Below are positions 39,215 to 50,500 of a stretch of DNA of 64,000 nt, in pieces. Positions within the stretch are counted from its first letter, which is position 1, and every line of letters starts with the position of its first letter. The stretch lies in the NCBI GenBank assembly GCA_963931865.1, contig OZ007515.1:4823321-4887320 (forward strand), given 5' to 3'. Source of the stretch: Axinella damicornis (lineage: Eukaryota > Porifera > Demospongiae > Axinellida > Axinellidae). Made by a program: the position numbers and the translations under genes. The notes beneath the pieces are model-generated. The model was not told where the DNA came from, did no database searches, and saw only the letters and a program-made list of their open reading frames with translations.

Positions 39215-39356
39215 GATTTTATTTTGGGAAATCTGCTGTAGTCTACTGTAGCGTTTAAGGCAGCTGAAAAGCACCTTCACAACACCCTTGAAAAGGCTTC
39301 TTTTGTCAGTTCTGAAGAAATGTAACTTTTTTTCAAGTTTCCCAAAATAAAATCTT
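39215..39356. mobile_element. Short inverted-repeat element
   Basis: ATTTTATTTTGGGAAA at the left and TTTCCCAAAATAAAAT at the right form a perfect 16-bp inverted repeat about 142 bp apart. Target duplication is unclear. Non-coding. Confidence 0.5.
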
Positions 39357-40089
39357 GAAGATGACATCGTGCTAAGCCTCGATGGAGAGTTTGAAGCTCC
39401 TAGGTGCCTTAAGGCATCTCCGTATTTGTGTGAGAAGTACCCGAGATAACCGCTTTGTCAGCGCGTATTGAGCACCACGTGATTAGTGGGCGTGGTCAAC
39501 TATGAAGCCATATTATTTCACAAGGGTGGAGCTTCACTTCAGTGCAGACTGAAAGTCTGTGCCATTTTCATGTGCTGAGATATCGTGTGATGAAGACGAC
39601 CGAAATTTAATTCAAAATACAATGTAACCATGCCTTAACAGTGCAGAGCATGGTTGCTCAGTTGTTTAATCTCCTTCATGTGTGCACTCACCTGACATAC
39701 CTAGGTCATGCCTTTGAGTTGAATGACTGTAATATTAATTTTTATTGTAATAATTATATTTTTCCCCTCCAATTGGTTTTCCTGTGTGCATGTCCATGTG
39801 CGCAGTTGATTGTTAGATCTCCGAGTATTGTAGCTAAGTAGCATTTAGATCTTAGCGAGTTGACTGCTATTAATCTTTGAAATAATTCAATCTGTTGTCA
39901 AATTGTGTGCACTATAGCTCGTCCTAGTCTAGCTATCACAGCATGTCTCCTAAAGCTTGTAGCTCTCTTAATATGTGCATGGAGGATCAACGAATCTCAT
40001 TAAAAATCGGCAAACCATCCCAAACTGGCACACAGTGCAAGTCTAGGCTGTTTTGAGGGCCCATTCTCACCAACTATGAATCTCATTAA

Positions 40090-40676
40090 CCCTTCAAGCC
40101 CCATTGACGCATAAATACGTCATGTAGACCCTATGCACATGTAGGGATTCTCGTCAGTCCAAAAAGGCTTCAGAGGGTCTTGGGACAAGTTTGAGGGACG
40201 TAGCCAAAAATTTGGTCAGTTTCGGCGTGCACCCCCCACTAAACGTAGAAGCAAAGGGGGGGGGGGGGGGGGGGGGGGGCGGGGCAGCAGTCCCCCCTCG
40301 ACTGTCTTGGGCGGTTTTTGATTTAATGAGATTCATCGACCCGAAGATTTTTGATATTCATAGACCCCACCCAGGGCCTCAAGAAAACATGCAAATTGGT
40401 GGTGTAAAGTGTGCCATCAGTCAGATCTGGCCCAAGTTTAGGGAAATGCTGGGCGAAAATCCGGCTGACATCCACCTTTGACCTCCGATTGCTGGGTTTG
40501 TGGGGTCATGAATATCATTAACGGTATTGCCAGAGGGGTCTCTCCATGTGTGCGAGCCCCACCAAGTCTGGCTGCTGAGGAGCGAATGCTGTGGGAGAGG
40601 AGTACCTACAAAGGTGGTGTGCGGTGAATGCATGAAAATGTGTTGTCTTGGTGGGAAGAATTCAGTAGTTAAAGGG
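40090..40676. mobile_element. piggyBac-like non-autonomous element
   Basis: Flanked by TTAA at 40086-40089 and 40677-40680. Ends CCCTTCAAGCCCC and, reversed, CCCTTTAACTACTG. A subterminal near-palindrome GACGCATAAATACGTC follows the left end. TTAA targets and CCCTTT ends are typical of piggyBac. A poly(G) tract occupies 40256-40279. No ORF. A second isolated end (TTAACCCTTTAATTGCAGC) lies at 40825. Confidence 0.7.
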
Positions 40677-41045
40677 TTAATTGTTGAGTGTGTGCATATT
40701 TGGTGTTGTTTTTTCTCGAGCTTGTAGCTCTCTTGCCTCTTCTTGAGTGTGTATCTGTGTGTGTGTATCAGTTGCTGCTATACCCTATTATGATTGCAAC
40801 AATGGAATGAGGTAACACACAAATTTAACCCTTTAATTGCAGCATATGCTCGTACTTCCACTGTGGTATATATGCACGCATAGCTTTGCGGCATAAGCAT
40901 GCATACAAGCAACTCTGTTTCCACTCCTCCATTGCTGTGGCAATACATCTACCCAATTTGCCGCATATATAGATACAGTATAATTTGGTTGAAAGAATGA
41001 TTTGCTCATCAGTGTGTGCATGCATACATGCATTTATGAGTGAAG

Positions 41046-44000
41046 TCATGATGCAGTAGTCAAGCAGGACAGGTCTGTCAGGAACTTCCAGACTATCTTG
41101 TTCACCTCCATTGGTTTCTCCAGCATCGATAAGTGTCCTGCATCCCTAACAATGTGATAGCAATCCTCTGGAATCCCCAAAAACGATTTCAGCTTATCAC
41201 AGTTTTCCAATGGGAAGACACCATCACTATCACCACAAATCAGGGTTGTAGCAATTCCAGACCCTGACAAAACGTGCCTCGCATCTTCTAGCCACTTATC
41301 CCAGACCTCCTGGTTAGAGCAGTCAGTGCCCAGGACCTTCATCACGTACATTCGGTTGCCATCTGACATGGAATTCTCAAATTGTATCAGAGCTGGGTCA
41401 GTTGCAGGGGTAAAGATGGCTGCATTGGAAGCTGATCTAGCCAATGGTCTCAACCACTCTGAAATGCAAAATATGAGTGTAAACCCTATGTCCATGGTTA
41501 TAAAAGTGCAACTTGGCTTGAAGCTATCAATATATTTTAACGTGTGTCAGTCTGTCTGTGCGTGACGGAAGTGGGATGTTCATGGGGTGGGACTACACTA
41601 CTGACGCGCGACCTATTAACCTTGAACTCCGTGAAGAATGTTTGAGAACACTGGGCATTAGCTGGAATCTTCCAGAACAGCTGGGGCTGCAAGCGGATGC
41701 CATCGAGAAGCAGCAGTAGAAGCGGACGCAATCGGGGAGCAGCAGTTGAAGCGGACGCAATCAGGGAGCAGCAATTGAAGCGGACGCAATCGGGGAGCAG
41801 CAGTTGAAGCAGACGCAATCGGGGAGCTGCAGTTGAAGTGGACACAATTGGGGAGCAGCAGTTGAAGCGGACGCAATCGGGGAGCAGTTGAAGCGGACAC
41901 AATCGGGGAGCAGCAGCTGAAATGGACGCAATCCGTGAGCAGCAGTTGAAGCGGACGCAATCGGGGAGCAGCAGCTGAAATGGATGCAATCGGCGAGCAG
42001 CAGCTGAAGCGGAAGCAATCGGGGAGCAGCAGCTGAAGAGGACGCAAACAGGGAGCAGCAGTTGGATGCAATCGGGGAGCAGCAGCTGAAGCAGATGCAA
42101 TCGGGAAGCAGCAGCTCTGCAGAGAGCTGTCCGGCGCCGGATTACTCATGTAGGCAAACAAGGGGGAAGTAGCTGAGCGAGCAAAGCGAGCGAAGGCTAC
42201 TTGTATATATTATAGACTTACAGATCTTACTTAAGTGGATGTAATTTACACATGATGCATATGCAGGTAGTCATTTTGAACATGAGTGGCAGAACTATGG
42301 TTCTTAATAACAGCTGTCTTGAAAGTATAGGTCAACCTTGAATAGCCATGCAGCATACCGGTTAAGTATTTCTGCAATCACAATAAGAATGTAGCTACTG
42401 TCTTTTTGCCACTCGTACAACCGATTATGAAGTTGAGTTGTTGATTTACCTGAGCAATTGAATAAGCTTCTAACCCCACCATTGTTTACCTAGGATGAAT
42501 GCAGGTAGCTTCCCCACCAGCCCAAGAGAGACGGGACTGTTGACCCCCAGTGCCAGTATCACAACTCCCAGTATCTCCTTCAGCTTGTTCTCCTGACCCA
42601 ACACAGTCAACAGCCTCAGCACGTGGATGGCACCATAGCAGTGGGCGACAAACACATTTCTTTCCTGCTTGTGCCTGTCGTAGAGGGCTTTCAGGTCCTC
42701 CAAGTGCTATAGTGAATGACCGAGTATAGAGTAAGTCCAGCATAGCCTTGTTCCCAGGCCATTTCCCACTTGGTTTTTAGCCACACACGTGACCTCATGC
42801 AGGCAGTTCAAAGGTCACGCATGCGGCTAAAAACCGAGTGGGAGACGGCCTGGGAACAAGGCCAAGTCCAGCAATTGAGCTATAGAAGCCCATCATAATT
42901 CTTATCGGAGCCTACTAATCTCTTGGCATATGCACACTGCATGATTGTATCCTACTGTAAACATTCCAATAATGCTCCATCTTAGCCTCGTACCCAGCCT
43001 GGGTACGAGGCTATGCTCCATCTCAGCACAGTTTCGATAAGCCTACAGGTATTTCCTTCTTTGCAGGTACTGCGACTGACTGCAGTGATCAAAAGGGCTT
43101 GTGCATTCAACCACCAAATCTTTGGTGCAGCAACTACCCTTGAGAATAAACAAAAGCAGGAATGGCCCAAGCATGAGGCTACCCAAGCTACATTGTGGGA
43201 ACCAGCTTGTAAGTACATAAGACAACTCCTCCTCCCCAGCTCACATGCAGCCAGCAAGTGAGACTTGATGTGTCTCGGCACGACTTGGTATCAGCTAGAA
43301 TCATGCAGAGGACATGGCAGCTGTTTTACCCTTTATGACTGCAAAACCTGTTAGCTATGAGACTAAGTGTGTCAATATCCTTGGAGGTTCTGTGTGAGCA
43401 AGGGGTGAAAGCAGTATGGTCGTGTCTGGGCTTGATGTTTAGTCAGAGCCAGGTGGGCAACACCTTCACCAATTCTTTCAGCAATTTTCTGTCTAGCTAG
43501 CTAGATCTGAGTGTGTGTAGTTAGTATGCACTTGGGATGGCTGTAGCCTCGTTCCCAGTCCCACACCCAGCTTTTCGTCGCTTGCAGTACGGTAAAGCGG
43601 GGAGTGACGAAAGCGACGAAAAGCTGGGCGTGGGACTGGGAACGAGGCTAGGATGGCTGAGTCAGCACACTGTGTGGATGAGTGAGTATTCATTGTCCTG
43701 ATTATGCCAGTCTTGGTAAGTGGATTCATGAGAAGCCAAGCAAAACCCATAATCACTTTTGACGCTTTACTTGCAGGCTATAAATACGTTTGACACCACT
43801 TGCGCGGGTGCATTGCAAAAAGCGACGTACGTACGTACGTATGTACGTACATACGCACGTACATGTACACACGTACATGTACGTACGCACGCATGTACGT
43901 ACGCACGCATGTACGTATGCACGTACATGTACGCACATACATGTACGTATGAAAAATGTAATGTGAAGGGCAGGAAATGAATATATAGCTGCAAGTGAGT

Positions 44001-45341
44001 TAGAGCTGAGGTGGACCTTGCACATGTACGTACATGTACGTACGTACACACGTACGTACCACGTACCACGTACCTACACATCCAGCACTGTGTCTCGGCA
44101 CTTCGGTGCCGAGACAAAAAATGTATACGTACCTCATCTGCAGTATACAGTTCTGGTTGATTGGGCCTGGGACTGTCACCATGGCCGAGGAAGTCAAGAG
44201 CAATTATGTCAACCCTGTATGTAAATATTGAGAGGGAGTCAGAATGAGGCAAACAAGCTTTCAGTATAGGTTCATACTGGAGTGCATGGAGCGTCGAACT
44301 CCGCATGCACGCCCTAGCTGAAGTAGTAGTGCTTCACACGTCCCAAAATTTTACCTTATACAGCAAGAGGCCGTTACGTAGAAGTGTGTTGTCATTTGTG
44401 CAGTACCACAAAGGCCTTCCATATAAGGTATAATTGTAAGGCGTGAGGGATTACAACATGTCTATACTAGTTTGAAGCTCCTTCCTTCATCGCCTTCGGC
44501 AGCTCATGCACTCCTGGTTCATAATATGGCGGAAGCATTGCTGGTTTGCCAGAGTAGTGACACTATTCTGTTCACAGTAATACAGCAGCTACGAAAGACA
44601 GGACAAAGACTGAGAGCAGCTCCTTAGTACATATTCTGATTTCAGTAGGAAACTTCCAGAGATAGTTGAGTTATGCTGATTGGACAAGGAACTCTGCAAG
44701 GTCCACCTCAGCTAGGATCTCTCCCTGTTTTTCAAACAAGCTAGCCCTTGAATTTGTTTTCTTCAGCACATGATTGTACAAGTCGATCCGTGCTAGGGAA
44801 GATTCAAGGTCCCGCCCACTAGACTAATTAGAGTAGTTTAACAAGCTAGCTAGCCCTTCACTTTCTGCAGCACGTGATTGCTTTCGGTATGCGTGCACAG
44901 AGAAGGAAAGTCTAAACCACTTTACTTGGCACTAAAGCATGCAAGGGACTAGCCTGCTTGACTATGCTTTGGGGTCTTTCACAATTTGCAGTTTATGTGG
45001 GGGGTCCCACGTTGTGACGCTATTAAAACTAAACGTTGCCGTGGAAGATCAATCATGTCAACGTGAAGATTGATCCTGTCAATGGTGAAGATGTGTTTTA
45101 TGAATACTAGGCTTCGTTCAAATTACAAAACATGTTTAGCTCTCACTCTCTGAACGTACTCAGACTCAAGAGCCCTGATCTGGTGCTTGAACTGCCCCGC
45201 TCTCCCGCCTCCCCCGTGCACCATGAACAGGCACACGTTGGACCCTGGACAGGAGCGCTTGATTACACGCAGGGACTTCCTCCGGACCTCCTCCACATGG
45301 TAGCCCAGCTCGTTTCTCTCGACTTCCAACGGACTCAACAT
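41046..45341 (-). CDS. Alpha/beta hydrolase, ABHD8-like, with cysteine at the nucleophile
   Basis: Four exons: 45160-45341, 44133-44214, 42490-42706, 41046-41458; phases agree and the product is 297 residues. Order of features: oxyanion-side MVHGGGG (41-46), LDFLGHGDSPRP, nucleophile elbow AHCYGA with Cys111, acid in CGDSDG (Asp237 or Asp239) and His269 in DAGHLSMLEKP. Overall layout resembles ABHD8 and related hydrolases, whose elbow is normally G-H-S-Y-G. Here Ser is replaced by Cys (codon at 42638-42640). Intron 3 contains a composite minisatellite element. No signal peptide; likely intracellular. Substrate unknown; the ABHD8 assignment is by similarity of blocks only. Confidence 0.8.
41525..42204 (+). 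mobile_element. Composite minisatellite element, copy 3 (longest array)
   Basis: Head ATCAATATATTTTAACGTGT, then CGTGACGGAAGTGGGATGTTC, about fourteen roughly 29-bp units of AGCAGCAGTTGAAGCGGACG, and the tail AAGTAGCTGAGCGAGCAAAG...CTACTTGTA. Minus-strand ORFs of 85-187 residues across the array arise because its unit lacks stops; they are not genes. Confidence 0.8.
42743..42863. mobile_element. Hairpin element, TAGCCTCG family, 10-bp duplication
   Basis: 121 bp; arms of about 38 bp beginning TAGCCTTGTTCCCAGGCC, with a few mismatches. Flanked by a perfect AAGTCCAGCA at 42733-42742 and 42864-42873. Loop includes CGTGACCT...AGGTCACG and GCATGCGG. In intron 2 of the ABHD8-like gene. Confidence 0.85.
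42983..43013. mobile_element. Hairpin element, TAGCCTCG family, minimal 31-bp copy
   Basis: The 31 bases are a perfect palindrome around a single central base: arm TAGCCTCGTACCCAG and its complement. Flanked by perfect 10-bp repeats TGCTCCATCT at 42973-42982 and 43014-43023. This is the shortest member and shows that the ends alone suffice for a recognisable insertion. Confidence 0.85.
43544..43650. mobile_element. Hairpin element, TAGCCTCG family, 9-bp duplication
   Basis: 107 bp; 40-bp arms (43544-43583, 43611-43650) with one mismatch. Flanked by perfect GGATGGCTG at 43535-43543 and 43651-43659. The inner arm CAGCTTTTCGTCGCTT is partly shared with the diverged copy at 1083. Confidence 0.85.
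43825..44070. repeat. Alternating ACGT/ACATGT repeat
   Basis: Long purine-pyrimidine alternation composed of ACGTACGT, GTACATGT and GCACGTAC steps, interrupted once. Such tracts can form Z-DNA or cruciforms. It lies in intron 2 of the ABHD8-like gene. Confidence 0.85.
44091..44116. other. Perfect 11-bp stem with TTCG loop
   Basis: TGTCTCGGCAC, loop TTCG, GTGCCGAGACA. The arm resembles the TAGTCTCGG hairpin family, but flanking repeats are absent. Located just outside exon 2 of the ABHD8-like gene. Confidence 0.7.
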
Positions 45342-45605
45342 CCTGGCTGCTCCAGTGCGCGAGCGCGGCGCGGCCGGCCGAGGAATCGGTTACGTCATTC
45401 GCTTACTCTTGCAAGTGGGCCATGGGCGTGGCATACGGTTGCCGACTCATTCTGGAATTTGCAAGCATTGAAGAAAGCGTAGTTGCAACGTTATGTTCCA
45501 CAGTTCAAGCTACAGGAGAACAGCAAAACAACTATCAGGTACGTGAGTATCAAACTGAATACCATTTCAGTCTTCAGATATCACAGAGTTTGCCAGTGGC
45601 CAGTC
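45342..45605. promoter_or_regulatory. Shared region between ABHD8-like gene and gene at 45606
   Basis: 264 bp between divergent starts, CpG-rich (GCGCGAGCGCGGCGCGGCCG at about 45357). A donor-like CAG|GTACGT at 45539 and an acceptor-like TATCACAG at about 45585 allow a very small 5' intron in the rightward gene. Bidirectional promoter inferred. Confidence 0.5.
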
Positions 45606-47219
45606 ATGGACAAGCAGCCTCCGTCTAGGGTAGTTGCCAACCTCTGCGTGTTAGCTGCGACGGGAAATCTCCCGAAAACTGTCCCCAAACTGATCAACGC
45701 GATCAAGCCCCACATGACTGAGGTCATATTTTGTTCTCCCTCGGCAGTTCTGAAGGAGATTTGCCAGGCAGAGAAAAAACCACCGATGATTTCATACATA
45801 CAGAAAGGTTTGTTAGAAGTGGATGAGAATCTGGATGAAAAGGCCTTCTTTCACGCTCAGGTTAAAGCTCGGCAGCAAAATGCAGTGTTAGTCCAACAAA
45901 GTAGCACAATCCCTGAACATCTAGATCTTGTGCAATTGCGGCTGGAGACACCCCAATTACCCCCATATACTTCGAAGGCAGCTGCCGAAGCCTTTATCAC
46001 ACACAACTGTGTGATTGTCAAGGATTTGGATCCCTTAGAAATCATAGGTCAACTGAAGGCCCTTCAGTTGGTCAGTGCAGATGACTATGGTAACATAACC
46101 TACCTCTTCGACAGTGAGAAGCTGGGTTCACTCCAGGAACGCTTGCAGAACGCACTTAAATTTGGGCAGTATCAGCCACAGGCACAGCGTCAGTACTCTA
46201 CTGATTCAGATTCTCAGTTGATGGAAACAGAATCATCATTTGGAGAAAGTGGCCAATTGCAACAAATGGATAACACAAGCGCAAATGTTCAGCTAGGTCC
46301 TGTGATCTTAGCCACCCTCAGATGCTTTCAAAAATGGGGTAAACAATTGCCTCACACAGAACTGAGGCTTGCCAATGCTTTGAGACCTGCTTGTAAAGTG
46401 GTCCTGTTTTGCAAACCCACAAACGTTCTCCAACACCTCGACAAACAAGCGAAACACAGGCTTCTTTGTTGCTTCGAAAAGAAAACACTTCAAGTTACAG
46501 TTGCAGGTCTGTTTGGTCACAAGGCAATGCAACATTCCCAGCTGTCCAATCAAGATTATAGCCGACCAGTCAGCAAATTTACGAGAGGAAAAAACAAAAC
46601 ATCACTGTCACTTAAAAGCCCTCAAACATCCACAAAGTCAGGCACAGGAAAACTTGATAGGGCACTCAACTGCCTTGAGAAATTGCTCACACGAGAGGTG
46701 AAGAGGAGCCACGGAAGCCTTGCATTTGGTGATGACAATGACATTACCCAGGCTGTCCGGAGGGTGCATGTGTGGTTGGCCCAAAAGCAAAGTGCACCTG
46801 AGCAAAAGTTCCTAGATGATGCAGCCAACGGTTCTGAAGCGATGGAAACTGAAGGTGTTGAACTTCTGCCTCATGGTGAAGACCCTTCCTCTCACCTTGT
46901 CTCCACCGAACAAAATCTATCTCAAGAGTTCTTCCAGCTCTGTGTCACATCGTGCAAACTTGACCCGGAAAGCGTCATTTCCAGCCTGAAAGCCTTGAAT
47001 GTCATACAAGTGATGGGAGATGGTGAGCGTATTACTTATGAAATTCCAAAAGGGGTGGCCACCACAACCGCCAAGGATTACATTGCGAGAGAACGGGTTC
47101 TTCTGGGACAAGCACTACTTGCTAGTGACCCACGTGAAACCTCTGGTGTCAGACACAAGTTGATTGGGATGAAGCGAAGAAAGCATGGCAGGAAAGACTT
47201 CAAGAAATTGCATCTGTAG
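45606..47219 (+). CDS. Unrecognised 537-residue protein with internal duplication
   Basis: Single long exon. The ATG at 45606 (context GTCATGG) is preferred to the upstream in-frame ATG at 45483 because a donor/acceptor pair lies between them. Two modules occur twice. Module 1 at residues 12-49 and 237-275 aligns as LPKTVPKLINAIKP..VIFC.P..VL with LPHTELRLANALRP..VLFCKPTNVL. Module 2 at 129-166 and 440-478 aligns as ...LDP..II..LKAL....D.G.ITY with ...LDPESVISSLKAL....DGERITY, each followed by a helix-rich segment. Acidic, Ser/Thr-rich linkers separate them, and the C-terminus is basic (KRRKHGRKDFKK), suggesting nuclear location. No signal peptide or membrane segment. I do not recognise the family; module 2 looks like a small helical or winged-helix unit, which is only a guess. 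Confidence 0.75.
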   Translation: MDKQPPSRVVANLCVLAATGNLPKTVPKLINAIKPHMTEVIFCSPSAVLKEICQAEKKPPMISYIQKGLLEVDENLDEKAFFHAQVKARQQNAVLVQQSSTIPEHLDLVQLRLETPQLPPYTSKAAAEAFITHNCVIVKDLDPLEIIGQLKALQLVSADDYGNITYLFDSEKLGSLQERLQNALKFGQYQPQAQRQYSTDSDSQLMETESSFGESGQLQQMDNTSANVQLGPVILATLRCFQKWGKQLPHTELRLANALRPACKVVLFCKPTNVLQHLDKQAKHRLLCCFEKKTLQVTVAGLFGHKAMQHSQLSNQDYSRPVSKFTRGKNKTSLSLKSPQTSTKSGTGKLDRALNCLEKLLTREVKRSHGSLAFGDDNDITQAVRRVHVWLAQKQSAPEQKFLDDAANGSEAMETEGVELLPHGEDPSSHLVSTEQNLSQEFFQLCVTSCKLDPESVISSLKALNVIQVMGDGERITYEIPKGVATTTAKDYIARERVLLGQALLASDPRETSGVRHKLIGMKRRKHGRKDFKKLHL

Positions 47220-47290
47220 ACTATACAAAGTTATAAGTTGACTCCATGCACTGGTACATTTAGAGAGCATCTAGCTAGCTAGATGTATTC

Positions 47291-47338
47291 TAGTCTCGGT
47301 ACCAGACCCTCACATGCGGAGGTCTGGTACCGAGACTA
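47291..47338. mobile_element. Hairpin element, TAGTCTCGG family, 9-bp duplication
   Basis: 48 bp; arms TAGTCTCGGTACCAGACC and complement, loop with CACATGCGGA. Flanked by perfect GATGTATTC at 47282-47290 and 47339-47347. Sits between the convergent ends of the 45606 gene and mucolipin. Confidence 0.85.
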
Positions 47339-47535
47339 GATGTATTCTTACTGACTGTGCATTAGTTGTCTTCAAGTATCTTGCATGATCGAGTTGTTGT
47401 ACAAGTATATTTTATACACAGTACTTAAAATGGCGCACCAGCAATCAATGCTGTAGTGAAACATAAAAGTGAATGATTTGAACACACATGCAATACAAAC
47501 CGGTTAGAGAGCTCCAGTCTCTCATAATATCAAGT

Positions 47536-50500
47536 CTACATGCAGTCATCTTCATCCCGTCGTCTCTTCCTAATACTTTTATGCTTCACAACCGAAGGGT
47601 CAACAAACCTGCGGTAGTGGTACATGCAGTTAATGTTCAGCAAGTGTACACATAGCAACTTGCATGGTCGACCGTGCCCGGTCGGTAGCTACAATTATAC
47701 TACTTCTAGGTACTGAATAAGTGACATATTACAATGTGTATAGATACGCCCCCTGGTCATGTGCCCCAATATAATTAAGGTGGCATGATATAGCCCAAAA
47801 TGTGAACCCTGAACAATACAATTAGCTAAAAGTCAGTGAGCCACATCTCTGGCCCTTAGTTCATGCAGCATGGATAATTGGATATACGTAAGTCCTGTTC
47901 AGAGTCACCCATTTAATGCTAGTAGCCCCGAATCACAAGTGTGTGGAATTGCTAGATACGGCTTTTTGTCTTTAATTCTCTTGCTTACTTCCTAGTGATT
48001 GTGACATCTCTAAGAGCCACTCCATGAGGTGTGAGGGGCCCAGAGAATACAAACCTCCGAACTTCATTCTGAGTAGCAGTATCCATTCCCTGGGAAGGGA
48101 AAGTAACAGACTACAGTCACAATTGGTAAGGCAAGAAGGCTGGGTTATGGAGGTTTTATAGCAGAATTAATGTATACAATGGATCACAGTCAAGTAATGA
48201 ATCTGCTATCCCCAAATTTACCAAAAATATCCTTATCTGTAACTGGCATGCTGTAGTTTGAGCATCAGAGCTTCATTACTTCCCAAGATACTCTTGGTAT
48301 CAGGGGAGGACATGGAGAGACCGGTAAAAGCATACCAGCAGGTAGCGGGTGGGTCGAACATAAAATGTATTATGGATTTTCAGACTCATCGTGGTTGCTG
48401 AGTTATCAGCGCTTTTGTCTTCATTTTGGCTGCTATTTTTGCCTCAGCAAGCCCTACCTACCCCCTCAGCGAGCCCCTCCCCAGAGAGGAGATAACCCTA
48501 CTAGCCGTAGCTACCCACCTGAGACACTTCATATGCCGAGATCACCAGGGAGGTGAAGAGGTTCAGGACAGCATAGGTGAACAGTGCCGTGAACACATAG
48601 AGGAATACCCTGCTGTAGATGTAGGCAACCGCGTCGTCATCCAAGGACAGCTGGATGTACGTGTTGTAGATGTCGTCCCCATTCAGAAGACAAAAGAGAC
48701 TCTCAATGGATGCATTCGGGTCCCCAAACTGGAGAGGAGGAGACAAGCTCAATGATTGGCTTCTGGGAAATAGCATAAACCATGAAAGGCATAGTCTAAC
48801 TGGCTTGTATTGATTAGAGACCCTGCACAATCATAAACCACAGCTGCTGCATGACACCCATGCAATAGACATTTAAATCAGGCTTTGCTAATTTCCTTCC
48901 CCAAAACAGACAGACAAATGGACAGACAGACAGATGGATGGACACACAGACAGATGGATGGACACACAGACAGATGGAGAGACAGATAGACAGATACTTT
49001 TATATGGTAGGGGCCCAATACGATCCACCCACAGAGACTGAATGCAATGAATAAGATGCCAGCACACAGGAGGAATTTCAGCAGCTCAGGAACCGCAAGC
49101 ACCAATGTCCGAGTCAGTGCCTGAGGGGAAGTAAACATATGTAACTTAGTGGCAGCATAATCCAGTAAATCAATATAATTGCAGCTGAAACAGTTCAAAA
49201 AGGACTAACAGAATAATGAATTTCCTCCTCCTACTGTACTGTACTCACTCACATTCAGCTCATTGAAGTAGCTGACGTAGCGCAATATGACGACTGCCTG
49301 GAAGACCAGTGCCGTGCCAAGGAAAACTCGAGTGACACTGGCATCAATGATCACCTGGGGAGGGACGATATTGTACGCATGGAAGGGAAAGCAGAAAACC
49401 TGGAGAAAAACTGCTTCCTAAACGCAACTGGTGGGACCCTAACCTGTGGCCTCTCACACCACGTAAGTTTGATAGCTTTATAAACTTGGCTACATAGTCC
49501 ACTGCAGATTCAACATCTCAACCCACTCCCTACTCTCCTCTCCATGATGCCATGTGCCTCCTCCCTTCTCTAGCTCCCACACCCCCTTCTCTTTTCATTA
49601 CTAACATTATAGGCAAGAAGTATCTTGAGCAGGGTTCCAATGATGATCACCAGGTCACTGAGAACGTTGACTAGGTGGAAAGGCGAGAAGAGGGAGCGGC
49701 GTTCCCACCAGCTCAAGGGAAGATTCAGCTCATTGTGGTAGAAACTTCCCATTGCCTGAAGACAGGGAGGAGAGGGAGAGAGGTGAGTGGTAGGGAGGAG
49801 GAAGAGAGAGGGGAGTGGTAGGGAGGAGGAAGAGAGAGGGGAGTGGTAGGTAGGAGAAAGAGAGAGGGGAGTGGTAGGGAGGAGAAAGAGAGAGGTGAGT
49901 GGTAGGGAGGAGGAAGAGAGAGGGGAGTGGTAGGGAGGAGGAAGAGAGAGGGGAGTGGTAGGGAGGAGGAAGAGAGAGGGGAGTGGTAGGGAGGAGAAAG
50001 AGAGAGGGGAGTGGTAGTGAGGAGAAAAAGAGAGGTGAGTGGTAGGGAGGAGGAAGAGAGAGGGGAGTGGTAGGGAGGAGGAAGAGAGAGGGGAGTGGTA
50101 GGGAGGAGGAAGAGAGAGGTGAGTGGTAGGGAGGAGGAAGAGAGAGGGGAGTGGTAGGGAGGAGGAAGAGAGAGGGGAGTGGTAGGGAGGAGGAAGAGAG
50201 AGGGGAGTGGTAGGGAGGAGAAAGAGAGAGGGGAGTGGTAGGGAGGAGGAAGAGAGAGGGGAGTGGTAGGGAGGAGGAAGAGAGAGGTGAGTGCTAGGGA
50301 GGAGGAAGAGAGAGGGGAGTGGTAGGGAGGAGGAAGAGAGAGGTGAGTGGTAGGGAGAGGTGAGTGGTAGGGAGGAGAAAGAGAGAGGTGAGTGTTCTCA
50401 CCCTCTTTCCATGTTACAGGCTTTTTTCCTGGTTGGCAAGAATGTATGGCAGTGAATGGGAAACAATGTTTCTATCTTGCTAAGCAGAATTGCAAGGAGC

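Noticed and set aside
41537..42161. Minus-strand ORFs of 85-187 residues with PDCVRF / AAPRLRP repeats
   Set aside because: They cover the roughly 29-bp minisatellite core of a composite element; the same open frames arise from every copy in proportion to array length.
44526..44627. Small ORF with a good start context (ATGGCGGAAGC), 33 residues
   Set aside because: Faint resemblance to module 1 of the 45606 protein (Q.LRKTGQ.LRAA), but too short to support a duplicated fragment.
49765..50398. Regular 28-bp repeats resembling a CRISPR array
   Set aside because: Units are directly adjacent with no spacers, and the context is a eukaryotic intron. The same applies to 55128-55530 and 55925-56883.
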